From Phragmites australis (taxonomy: Eukaryota > Streptophyta > Magnoliopsida > Poales > Poaceae): 64,000 bases of DNA. Below the pieces are notes generated by a model, which was not told the DNA's origin, ran no database searches, and saw nothing but the letters and a program-made list of their open reading frames with translations. This document shows positions 25,366-36,415 of the stretch, piece by piece. Both the position numbers and the translations under genes were made by a program. Each line of letters begins with the position of its first letter. Position 1 is the stretch's first letter. Where the stretch lies: contig NC_084944.1 of the NCBI RefSeq assembly GCF_958298935.1, forward strand, positions 18,383,679 to 18,447,678, in the 5' to 3' direction.

Positions 25366-25953
25366 TACGCGTGTACTCCAGGACATCATGAGTTCGAATC
25401 CATAACTCAGCAAAAAAATCCGCAATTTTATGTGTCTTATATGTGTGCCCCATGACTCCAGCAAGAGAACAGAGAAATTGATAATACTTTCTTCTGGAAT
25501 TTAAGATTTCAAATTCGGTCAAACCGTCTAAACGAATTCCAGAACAAATCAACCGAATTTGCGGATTTCATTCATTCCAGTGGCAAACGGAGGAAATCGC
25601 AAACCAAAAGACGAATCCCTGACTGTGAGCACTATCGGTGAATAAGTTTATTAGCCAAGATCTACGCTCGAAAGAACAAATGAAGTTAGGCTGGAGAAGA
25701 GATTTCGATTGATTTGGCGTGCTAGGTTCATTCACCAATATAAATCTTACAATTAGCAGCACTGTTACTGGTGTTATTTAACGGCCACTGCTGCCGTGCA
25801 CGGGACAATGCAATATATATCTTCATGAGAAAAATAAGAGATTCAATCATATAGTTTACATCAATCCTCTAGCTATATGCCATCATTCCACTTGCGAAAA
25901 AAAGATATACATCATCGTCTTCATGGGGGTTTGTGGTTGGCGAGCAACCTTTC
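25366..25953. repeat. Distal copy of the duplicated BAHD promoter
   Basis: Aligns in order with 25954-26512 through shared blocks such as the GGAGGACATCA start, GGCAAACG, TTTAACGGCCACT, GTGCACGGGACAATGCAATAT and CATCATTCCACTTGCGAAAAA. It ends just before the place where the proximal copy has its TATA box, so it lacks a core promoter. Confidence 0.8.
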
Positions 25954-26512
25954 GTGTATACTGGAGGACATCACGGGTTAAAAAAAAATTCGCAGATTAC
26001 TATGGCTTACACACGTGTTTCCAGAAAGATAAAAAACAAATTTATTATACCTTTTCGAAATTCAAAATTTTAAATCTGATCAAAACCGTTTAAACAAATT
26101 CCATAAAGAAATTGCCGGAATAAGTGACTTCCGTGCGTTACGCTGGCAAACGACATGAATTGCAAACCGAAATACAAATCCATGCCTGTGGCCATGCTCC
26201 CTGCATGAGTTATTGGCAAAGATCTGTGCGTTGAAAGAAGAAACACGAATTTAGTCTGGAGAAGATGAGATTTCAATTGTTTTGCCGTCCTAGGTTTATT
26301 CACCTACGTACATATATCTTGCAACTGGCAGCAACTGTTTTATTTAACGGCCACTTCTGTCGTGCACGGGACAATGCAATATCGATATATCGTCATGAGA
26401 AAAATAAGTGATTCGATCATAGTTTGCATCAATATCTCTAGCTGTATATCATCATTCCACTTGCGAAAAAGATGTCCATCTTCTTCTTCATGGGAGTACG
26501 CGGTTTGTATAT
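25954..26512. repeat. Proximal copy of the duplicated BAHD promoter
   Basis: Second unit of the tandem promoter duplication, running into the TATA box and transcription start of the BAHD gene. It is visibly diverged from the first copy by scattered substitutions and small indels. Confidence 0.8.
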
Positions 26513-26519
26513 ATATAAT
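26508..26519 (+). promoter_or_regulatory. TATA box of the BAHD gene
   Basis: TATATATATAAT lies about 90 bases before the chosen ATG. The open frame extends upstream of it, so this box is the reason for choosing the start at 26601. Confidence 0.75.
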
Positions 26520-26600
26520 AGCCCCCGCACTGGACGGCTCTTAGCTTCTGAAAGCTATCACAACGTCCAAAGCAGCTCATCACACACGCGATCCCAGGCC

Positions 26601-27804
26601 ATGGTATCGTTCAAGGCACGCCGGAGCGAGCCGGAGCTCGTGTCGCCGGCGCGGCCGACGCCACGTGAGACAAACGCCCTGTCCGACATCGACGACCAGC
26701 GGCCACTGCGTTACTACGAGACGGTCATCGGGTTCTTCCGCAGCTGCCCCGGCCGCACTGACAGGCCAGGCGACCTGATAAAGACCATCAAGGCGGCGCT
26801 CGCGGAGGCGCTGGTGTACTACTACCCCGTCGCCGGGCGGCTACGGGAGACCGCCGGAGGGAAGCTCGTGGTGGACTGCACGGCGGAAGGGGTGGTGTTC
26901 GTCGAGGCCGACGCGGATGTGCGTCTGGAGGAGTTCGGGGAGCCGCTGCTGCCGCCGTATCCGTGTGTGGAGGAGCTGCTATGCGATCCAGGTGATACGA
27001 GAGCTGTCATTGGCAGACCATTGCTCCTCATGCAGGTACTTAATTTATGTAGCTTCTGTTTCTGATTGCAAATGCAAAGAAATGCACTCTACAATACTCC
27101 AATGCATGCGCCTATAGAATGGATATGATCCATTTTTTTCTTTGCCTCATCAATAAATGTATCTTCTAATTTAGGGACGTTATCCGGGACTCTTTTGAAA
27201 TCTCCTAAAAATCTAATGCATCATGGACATCTTTTGACAAGTTTTAGAGACAACCATAGTATTTTGTTACAGACGATTTCTCGTGCATTTCTACCCTCCG
27301 GAGTTTCGAGGTTGTTCATGGTTCAACATATAAAATTTTTACATTTAAATATTGCTATACCAAAAGAAAAAAAGGATGTGAGTTTGTTTTAAGATGTCTA
27401 GAGTTCAAATATTGGCTTTTGCAGAGGCCGTGTGATAAAGAAGTCTCTGCCGAAAAAGGAGATGTAACTAAAAGTCCCCAATTTATTAAAATAATAGCCT
27501 CCACATGGAGTTATATTTGTTTTAGAGCCGTCTTACTAGAAATTTAAGTAGGACTATGGAGCTCCATATGGCGCACGCTTGTGCCGACTTAGACACAATG
27601 ACAATATACAATAAGCATGTAATCAATATTCTAAAGAGCAGAAAGGTTCACATGACATCTGACTAGACCTTTGCATTATAATCCTTATGATACAATTAAT
27701 CCAACCTAAGTGTCATATTATAATTCATAGGTAGGCATTAGTTCGGGAAACCCATGTAGTTATCTCTTAATGTGCTCAAGAGTAAAGTTACGTTTTATTT
27801 TGGA

Positions 27805-27846
<42 letters not shown>

Positions 27847-29629
27847 GAAATGATATATATGTTACTGTAGCCTCATGTATAGACCATGGACCTTAGTAGT
27901 GTATTCGAGTCTATTATGGTAAAATAAACTTCGGCAGAACACCATCCTATAAAAAAGTCTTTTTTAGATAAAGGAAGCTTTATTCCAATGATGAAATAAG
28001 GTTTCGGCCTCAAGCAGGTGCACGCAGCCAAATCTTATAAAGTATGTGCTGAAAAAGAAAATGTAACAAAAAGGTGCTCTGTTTATTAAAAAAAAGGCCT
28101 CTACCTAGGTTTATTTCTTGTAATGCAATCTCACTAGAATTTAATTTAGGAAAAGGAATTAAATTAATTGGCAAAAAAACTTAAGAGCCGGTCCGAACAC
28201 AGCAAGTGGAAGCATTAACGGAATGCATTGTATATTAGAACCATACAAGACTTTTAAAACACAAGAATAATTAAAGAAAAGAAGAGTCTATATGGCTTAC
28301 AAGAAATAACAGTAGCTTCGTAAGGGAAATATTAATTGTTTCAAGACAGATGGCTTCGAGAGAGACTAGCTCAAACTTGTTACAGGGAACCTCTGAGAAA
28401 GTATAAGGGAGTAGGATTGTTTGAGAATTTTTTTGAGGTCATTCCAAGGCTAATTTAAACAAAAAAAAATTGAGGGTCATAAACACACGGCAACAAATTT
28501 CCAATTATTTCTTATCCTAAATAATTCCTCTAGAAATTATTTGTCCCTTACAATTTAAATATGGACTGGCATATGAATAAAAATTTTGTATGTAGGAAAA
28601 TTTAGTGTTCTTCTCATTCAATGTGGCTTTCTACCACAAGTGACAAAGCTTCTTCGTATATTTTTATAGGTGACACAGCTCAAATGTGGCGGATTTGTTG
28701 CTGGATTCCACATGTGTCACAACATTGCCGATGGTTTCGGTATGATTCAACTCATGATCACTATAGCTGAATTAACATGTGGTGGAGAAGTCCCGAGCAT
28801 TCTTCCCATTTGGGAAAGAGAGCTTCTAAGTACAGCACATAGCCCATCCCTCATCACATATCCGAACCCTGCATATCAACCATTACTAAATGGCTTAGAC
28901 TTTACATCTGATGATGTGATGCTGTCGACTCCACTCGATGAAATGGTAGTCCACTACTTCATCTTTGGGCCAAGAGAGATAACAACTCTACGAAGCCAGG
29001 TACCGGGGTACCTTGCCGATTCTACAACATGCTTTGAACTGATAACTGCTGTCATGTGGAGATGCCGCACAATAGCTTTGGGATACAAGTCTAGTCAACG
29101 TGTGCGCCTTATGATTACTATGAATGCGCGTGGGAGGTGGAATCACCATACACTCATCCCATGGGGTTACTACGGCAATGCACATGTCTCTCCCATAGTA
29201 GAAGTAACCGTGGATGAGCTCCGAAGGCAGCCGCTCGCTGACACGGTCGAGCTCGTGCGTAAAACCAAGCTCAGCGTGACAAAAGAGTGCATGAAATCAA
29301 TGGTGGACACCATTGCATTCCTGCGTGAGTGGCCATCCCTGACGATGGACAGAAGAACGTACGATGTTTCTGACACGAAATGGATTGCGGCGGGCAACGG
29401 ATTGCAGCTTGGGTGGGCTGAGTTTGTGGGTGGTGGCATACCGGTCGCTGGTGACCTTACTTCAAAGATGGGAAGCGATCATATGAAGTGCAAGAACGAA
29501 GATGGCGAGGACTCAACTGTGGTGTCAATACTACTGCCAAGGCCGGCGATGGAGAGGTTCAAGAAAGAGATGGCTGTTTGGCTCAACAAACATGACGAGA
29601 AGAATTTTATCATACCGAGCTCCCTCTAG
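26601..29629 (+). CDS. BAHD-family acyl-CoA-dependent acyltransferase, two exons
   Basis: BAHD enzymes are soluble cytosolic proteins that move an acyl group from acyl-CoA to an alcohol or amine in specialised metabolism. Exons 26601-27035 and 28670-29629 join in phase 0 to 464 codons, a usual length. The N-terminal part has YYYPVAGRL. The catalytic motif HNIAD (HxxxD, His162-Asp166) lies in exon 2 in the context [12 protein letters not shown]. The structural DFGWG motif is altered to LQLGWAE near residues 390-396, which is unusual. Overall wording resembles the benzyl-alcohol O-benzoyltransferase-like branch; this is inference and the substrate is unknown. The 1.6-kb intron sits at the conserved BAHD position and contains a GA microsatellite. 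No stops or frameshifts were found. The upstream region is tandemly duplicated. Confidence 0.9.
27808..27845. repeat. GA microsatellite in the BAHD intron
   Basis: An uninterrupted (GA)n run of about 38 bases; probably length-variable between individuals. Confidence 0.9.
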
Positions 29630-29644
29630 CTAGCAATGAATAGA

Positions 29645-30090
29645 AGAATTTAATTGGATGTTTGCTTTCATGGTTTTGAGATGATTTCGTGGTGTAATGA
29701 AACAGTTGGAAATGTATTGCATTGATTTGTTTTTTAAAACAGGAAAGAAGAAACATTGTTGCTGTCTACCACTTAATTGTGCCGAGGTTCATCGATCGTC
29801 TTGTCATTCAAAAACATGTCGACCTACATCATTCCACTTGTCTATTTCCTTTAGAATCTAGCCCTTCTTGATGATCCTCACGCAAAGAGGTAGCTTCCGC
29901 GCTTGGTTCTTCCGGAGTCTAATGATGTCAATTGTCAACATCTCCGAATTAAAGGAGGCAACTCTTTGCACGCATGGCTGTCAGTGTAGTAATTAATTGG
30001 ATGTTTGCTTTCATCGTTCTGATAAGGTTACATCATTCAAGAGTTGTATATGATTTTTTTTAACAAGAAAGAAGAAAGATTGTCCTATAA
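29645..30090. repeat. Duplicated 3' flank of the BAHD gene
   Basis: A block at about 29648-29760 (TTAATTGGATGTTTGCTTTCAT and, later, ACAGGAAAGAAGAAA) recurs in the same order at about 29994-30085. The 3' untranslated region was copied once about 345 bases downstream. Confidence 0.65.
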
Positions 30091-30304
30091 GAGTATGAAT
30101 TAGTCCAAATAGTAGAAGTCAACGGCTGCTCTCAAGAAAATAAAATGTTTTTAAGGCATACGCATGATGCGCTAACATGAACAGAGAGGCAAAGCGGTAT
30201 AAATCCTGGACACCACTTACATATATGCACTGATTACCACCAGACGATTACGAAGCGAGCATTGCAATATCGTCAGTGGCTCAGTGAACGTTAAACTGAG
30301 CTCT

Positions 30305-31476
30305 CACTACTACAGAATTTATTTAGTAGGATATATATGTACAGATGAAACTACAGACGGTTTCAAACTAGAACCGTCTGAGAAAATAATAACACGAAGT
30401 TTTAACAAAATAGAATGGTATAGTACAGACGGTTACAAACTACAACCGTCTGTACTATTTCTTTTTATACAAACAATTCTAATTCAGAGTTATCTATACT
30501 TATATACAGTAATAATACAGACAATTTTAAATTAAAACTATCTGTAAAAAAATAGTACAGACATTTTTAATATTTAGAACCGTCTGTACCGTTCCCCACG
30601 TGAAGTGTGTTTACGTACTCCCCGGTCTTTGGATCCGCTGGAGTGTACATATGGCTCATGCTGAGCTATTAGGTCAGGCTGTCATGTCAGCTGAGTGGAA
30701 GAGTGGTGTCTCGGCGTTTAGCATTAATGTGACGGCAGTATATGTACAATTTGCTTAGCTACTTACACACTGATGGTAGTGAACGCGACTGCTGCTTGGT
30801 TTGCATGCTGCAGTTTTTCCATCGTCAGCACCGTCTGTACAGCAGGCACGTCCAACAGCGGGACGGTTCTAATTTGCAATAGTACACACGGTTACGAAAT
30901 AAGAACAGTATATACTATTAATACAGACGATTTTAAATTTAAAATTATCTATATTAATAGTATTTTACTAATTTCAAACGTATATTTTATATAGATTATT
31001 TTTATATATTAATTACCAACGAACGATATATGAGACAGTAAGGTTCGCTCAAGGTTTGAGGTTACGGGTTTAACTTCTAGAGAAGGCATGCGTGGTATTC
31101 CGCGTGAAAAATTATGTGACTTGTTATGTGACTTAAGACCGCCTACATAATAATAAAGGAGGCTGGTGTGAGCTAGAAAAATATTTTTTTAGATTTTTTT
31201 AGCTTCAGAAAACTTAGTACAGATGGTTCCAATTTGAAACCATCTGTACAAATGAACTTAGTACAGACGGTTCTAAGTTTGAACTTAGAACCGTCCGTAC
31301 AAATAATTTTTACAAATGGTTCTAAATTAGAATCGTTTGTAAACATCATTTATACAGATGGTTCAAAAACTGTCTGTATAAATCTGATTTGTTTAGACTA
31401 TTTTCCACAGACAGTTCGAAAAAATATCCTGCACGGAATTTCCGAACCGTCTGTACAAATGATTTCTATTGTAGTG
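30305..31476. mobile_element. Non-autonomous CACTA element, 1,172 bp, second family
   Basis: The left end is CACTACTACAGAA and the right end is the inverse of CACTACAATAGAA. TCT flanks both sides (30302-30304 and 31477-31479), a perfect 3-bp duplication. Subterminal regions are filled with ACAGACGGTT and AACCGTCTGTAC words in both orientations, quite different from the words of the CACTA element at 7281-8985. No coding capacity. Confidence 0.88.
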
Positions 31477-31499
31477 TCTATTAATTTGTCACATGACGT

Positions 31500-32361
31500 T
31501 CATGCATGGAATAATCCTACAGACATCCAGACTTAATAGAGAAACTACTTAAGTCAACGACACATAATATTAGATATGTATCGAATAATTATATACGGAG
31601 TTGATTATATATAGGACTTGGAGTTCTATTAACAATATATGATGGAGTTAGAATATGACTTCTATAAACTGATCTCTTATATGTGATCTTGCTTGTGTGT
31701 TATTTCGGTAGATCAATCCGTTGTTTCCGTCGGCTATTATCCTAATAAGTGGTATCAGAGTCAAGGTTGTATTGAATTTAGAGATGATGTAGAAAATCAT
31801 GTGAAAGCGCTAGGATTATGCATCTATAAGATGTTAGATAAAATATGGACGATGCGAGTTGGATACTGCGCAAGGTGGAGCATGATAACGGCTGGTGCAG
31901 GTACGACAACGATGGGTCGACGTGAGCATTGATGGTGGCTACGGTTTCTAGCCGGATGTTGTCGTCCGGGGCAGCGTGGATGTTGTCACTAAGGTGTCCT
32001 GGAGACAACACGCGATGCTGGAGTGCGGTGCCAGTTTTGGGCTGGAGGTCGCGGAGCCACAATGGTCACGGCGGCCAATTAAGCGAGCAGCGAGACGCTC
32101 AAGGTACGTGGCTACGGGGCTTGGTGCATGTGCGCGGTGCGCTGCATGGCAGCGGAGACCAATTCGTGCATGACCAGTACTGAGGAGGCGTGTTGAGTTG
32201 GTCGACTGAGGCTCGAAGGTCCGTCGGGACGTACACGTGCGCGTGGTCCTGCTCAGCTCAGTGCGAGAGACTCGGCAGACGGCTAGCTTGGTGCTGACAC
32301 ACGGTCAGGCTTCACGGGGCTGACCGGCAGGTGGTCCTGTCGAGTCCAGTGGTGGTGGAGA
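31500..32361 (+). mobile_element. Copia-like LTR end, primer site and interior fragment
   Basis: An AT-rich LTR-like stretch (to about 31748) is followed by TGGTATCAGAG (31750-31760), an intact Met-tRNA-type primer-binding site. The interior beyond is GC-rich and has no gag or pol. A hAT MITE has inserted at 32362. The left LTR edge and the 3' LTR cannot be located. Confidence 0.55.
31750..31760 (+). other. Primer-binding site of a Copia-like element
   Basis: TGGTATCAGAG is the standard complement to the initiator Met tRNA end used by plant Copia elements. Confidence 0.7.
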
Positions 32362-32864
32362 TAGAGATGGCAATGGGGCTTCGAAATCCGAAACCCGGTA
32401 GGTAATTATTTTATTAAAAACTGGATATGGATCATTTTTTATACCTGTGGGTTTATTAATGGGGAAAATCGTCACCTATTGAGTGAAGTGGGTACGGATC
32501 CGTTCTCCTACTATCCATACATGTACCCGTTCTCCTACTACCCGTACTCGTGTATCTAATCGGGTTAGTTGGGCCTAGGTGGGCTTCCGCCGCCCCTCCC
32601 AGTGGCTTTTGCCACCGTTGCCTCCTCCTCTATCACCCCTCCCTGCCGCCACCGCCGCCTCACCCTCTGTCGCCCCTCCGATTGTTGAGGGTGAGTTTTT
32701 GGGTGTGGGTAACCCGTTGGGTACCCGTTACCCGCACGGGTACGGGTATGGGTAAATATCGTACCCGTATGCGGGTATGGGTATTGTAGCGGGCGTAATT
32801 TTTTCACACGGGTACGGGTACAGGGTGGTACAACCCGACGGGTCTAGACCCATTGCCATCCCTA
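32362..32864. mobile_element. hAT-type MITE, about 503 bp
   Basis: Ends TAGAGATGGCAATGGGG and, inverted, TAGGGATGGCAATGGGTC form terminal inverted repeats. The flanking 8-mers are GGTGGAGA (32354-32361) and GATGGAGA (32865-32872), a target duplication with one mismatch, as expected for hAT elements. The interior repeats ACCCGT/ACGGGT words in both orientations and encodes nothing. Confidence 0.78.
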
Positions 32865-32934
32865 GATGGAGAGATCCTGACTAAAACTGTCCAAATAAGC
32901 TATGACTACTAGGTCAGTCTAAGGCATGACACTG

Positions 32935-33430
32935 TAGGTATGGCACGGCCCGAGCCGAGCTTGGCTGGGCCGACACGGCACGAGACCATGAGTTGTGCTT
33001 GGGCCGAGCATGCAACATAGGATGCCGGCACGGGCACGGCTCAGCCCGGGCCGGCACGGATGAGCTATTTTCTATTTTCTATATATTTTTTAAAATTGTG
33101 TAGCTATTTTTATCTATTTTCTATATTTTATCTCATTTTTATTTATTTTCTATATTTTTTAAATTTTGTAGCTATTTTTTATTTTTTATTTTTTCGGGAC
33201 GGCCGTTATTGGGCCGCTCGCGGCGCCGTGCCCACCATGTCTGTTGTACCCAACGAGCCGGCGATGTGTGCCACAATCATACCCGAGCTGGCCCGGTACG
33301 ACACGGTACATGACAGGCCGTGCCATGGGCCGAGGGCGCGGCAAATGGCCCGTTACACTAGCCGGGCCTATCGAGTCGGGCCCATGCTAGGCCGGCCTGA
33401 CAGGCCCATTTGCACACCTCTAGTCCTGAC
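32935..33430. repeat. GC-rich inverted-word region, probable MITE
   Basis: GGCACGGCCCGAGCC-like words at the left and GGCCGGCCTGACAGGCCC-like words at the right surround an AT-rich middle. The right edge CCCATTTGCACACCTCTA resembles ends of known grass hAT MITEs. I could not find a convincing target duplication. Confidence 0.35.
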
Positions 33431-33517
33431 AACAAGACCAATCGAGGTAGCAGGCAATTTCTGGCTTGATTGTTGGAATCGCGCAGATTGGATTTGCTCG
33501 GTCGGTAGGAGAATCTC

Positions 33518-33780
33518 GAGTTTTTTTATTTTTATATTTTTTCAATTAAAAATTTAAATAAATAGATTTCTAGTGAAAAAAGATGCAAAACTAGGTGCCT
33601 GCAGCCCCCTGAGAGGGCGGTTAGGCCTGCTAACCGCTCCCTGGGAGGGCGGGTGGCCTAACCGCCCGCTCAGAGGGTGGCAAGGGTGCTAACCGCCCTC
33701 TCAGGAGGCGGGTAGGGCCTGGGAGGGCGGTTAGCAGCCTAGCCGCCATCTGAGGGGGCGATAATGGAATTTTTTTGCTG
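33518..33780. repeat. Left terminal inverted repeat and palindrome array of MULE A
   Basis: About 95 AT-rich bases are followed by repeated GAGGGCGG/CCGCCCTC words. CTGAGAGGGCGGTTAG at 33609-33624 and its exact reverse complement at 33689-33704 show the palindromic unit. These are good candidates for transposase-binding sites (inference). Confidence 0.8.
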
Positions 33781-34029
33781 AAAATTGCAAAATTTTGTGT
33801 TTTTCATCAAAATTTAAAATAGGGAATTTACAAAATTTGGAATTAACAAGATTGAAGAGGAATGAAAACGGTATACTGAGGAGTAGGTTACGTAATTGTC
33901 GGAGAATAAAAAATCAGTATTTGTGAACAAATTGTATATGTGAAGCACCTAATATTTGTTTAATAATCATTGCACCAGTAAGAAACGAATATATTTCAAC
34001 GCCGTGCAAATTAAAATTTTGTACCTATT

Positions 34030-36203
34030 TGCTCTGACCCTGGAGGACGTGGTAAAAGGGGTCGTGTGGGTGCCAACACCGATGAACGGCGGTGCACATC
34101 TGACCTCCGGGACGACTCGACGTGGACCCCACTAGACCTTGAAGGCGCTTCAGCTACATCTGTGGTGGACCGGCATGAGGTAAGCTTCAAGGCACGCGCA
34201 GTCTTGTCGAAAACCCGCTTGACGAAGCCCACGACATCCGACACACTGAGGTGCACCCCTTGCCTGAGGAGTCCATGGCACCAGTTGCATCCCTGTGGAC
34301 ATCGTAAATGATATCGGCCTGTGGATACGAACAAGAAAAAAATAATTTAAATGTATAGTTTTTGTTCCTCGCGTATGGACTACTGACTTGTAGGTAAAAC
34401 ATACAGCTAATGCAGCGTCCTCGTCCTAATGGACTAGATATGCCTCCGTAGTCAACTCGACGTGGGGCCGGACACACTCAGGGGTGTAGGTGACCCGTGT
34501 GCGTGTACGTGGAAGGTACCACCGTAGGTAGTCGTTGAAGCTCCGCTCGTCGAAGGGACGCGCCTCCTCCATGACATCTTGTAGCGCTTGTGCCCATGCT
34601 GAGACGTATGGGGCCAAAGGATCTGCCCAGAGGTTGTCAGTCGGCTGGTCTTTGCGTGTGTACCTGCAAGTGAACCATTTTAAATATAATTTACAGTAAG
34701 ATGAAAGTTACGAAAATTTTAATTCTGCATATGTACCTGTGGACGTGCACGGGGACATTACAAATGTGGACGAGAGGGAATGCCTGGTGATGGCCAAACT
34801 GCCGCATGACGCGGTGCGGTGAGTACTCCTCGACGTAGATGTCGAAGACAAGCGGTGCCTTCGTAAGCTAGTACTCCTCGTCGCAGGTACACAACGGCGA
34901 CAAACCCAAACCCGCATGGCCTTGGACGGCCAAGAAGCTGTACGGCTACCAGGCCACGTCGTCCGGACGTAGCCTGTCGAACTGGGACCGAAAATGCTCG
35001 TAAGTGCTGCGAGGCTGCCCATGCGCCCATTGTGGCTGTGTAACAAATATCGTTAGAAATCATTAGAAATAACATGCGTGCCAATGAAAGTGTTAACAAA
35101 AAGTATGTACCCGGCGACGATACCAAATCGAGGCCATGGTAGGCGCGTCCTCCTCCGGCTCGCCGTACCATTCCTCTGGGTACGGGGAGCGATCCACCAC
35201 TGGCCTGCCTATGGCGAACCGCTCGTAGGACCATAGCTACAGAAGAAGTATGCACCAAGCAAAAGTGGCTAGTGGCTCCTTCTTTGTGCACGCATCGCAG
35301 AGCGCCTGATACGTCGCAGTAAGGACAGCAGATGCCCAACTGAACTGCGGTACCACCTTGCCATCAGCATCCGCTATCGACCTGGCGTACGGCACAAGCG
35401 TCCTCGCAACCAGGTGACCTTGGCCGCTGGTGAACATAACCCACCTAAACAACCAAAGCAGATAGGCCTCCAAATGCCTGGAGACCTAGTTTGTGTTGGC
35501 ATGGGGGTGCATGTACGCCGGCTACAAATATGACAGGTGTCAATAATGAACATAACTAGATACTTGAATAGTAAATGAAAGATTGTATTGTACCGAACCT
35601 GAAACTGTAGGATCCACTTCTTCGTTGGCCCTCGTGCATCGTACAAGAACTCAGGCACGTAGGGGGGTGTGTCGGTCTTCCGCTCAACCGGGCCAAAGCG
35701 CTGATGCATGACGTTGATCTAGTCAGCATCCATATCGATGACCCCAACCGCAGCTCCCGCACAAGATAGGCCTAAGAGGTAGGCTACGTCCTGCAAGGTT
35801 GAGGTCATCTTGCCACACGGGAGGTGGAACGTATATGTCTCCAGCCTCCATCGATCAACTAGTGTTGCTATCAGCGACCGGTCAAAGTAGAAACGACGCG
35901 CCGCTGCCTCGGGGTTCTCCGTCGATCGGGCCTCAACCAAACGGCAAAGCGGCAGGAGTCCCGCCGCTGCCAACCTGAAAGTATCGAAGTACATCAATGA
36001 TATGGAATTAAATCAATGATATGGCAATTTTGTATGAAAGTATTGAAGTACCAATGCTTCCACCGATCGTTGATCGTAAGCAGCTCTCCAGAGCCCCGTG
36101 GTCGGAACACTCCTAACTACGTCTGGTGCTCAGCGGACAAGAAGCTGCGGTGCCTCTTGTCCACTACAGGGTCCAAAAGCTCGTGGGTTACATGGTCCAC
36201 CAT
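34030..36203 (-). pseudogene. PMD (plant mobile domain, aminotransferase-like) gene of MULE A
   Basis: PMD proteins occur as host genes (MAIN/MAIL1 family, needed for genome stability and silencing) and as transposon cargo. The start ATG at 36203 follows a splice acceptor. Recognisable segments in order are [113 protein letters not shown] and a C-terminal APTRPLLPRPPGSEQIG. The exons are split by at least four introns. Stops include TAG after the HQT segment, a TAG directly after VIDMDAD (near 35719) and another TAG in the LLWLF segment. Not functional as it stands. Confidence 0.75.
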
Positions 36204-36415
36204 ATCTACATTTGAAAGACATGTACATTAATGCATTGCTAGATGTAGATAGCAGCAATATACATTGAATGCAAATTCACTATACAACTATATGCAACAT
36301 GAACATATTGCGACATGTACTTACAAATGAAGGTTAAAATGCTAGAAATCGAAGTACAATTAAGACAGCAAGCTACGCTAAATAAAATCACACTACAACG
36401 CGTCATAATACTCAC

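Noticed and set aside
26472..26600. Earlier in-frame ATG for the BAHD gene
   Set aside because: It lies upstream of the TATA box and within the duplicated promoter; the ATG at 26601 fits the family N-terminus.
33060..33557. 165-codon plus-strand frame
   Set aside because: Low-complexity Phe/Tyr/Leu start followed by GC-rich repeat sequence and the MULE terminus; not a gene.
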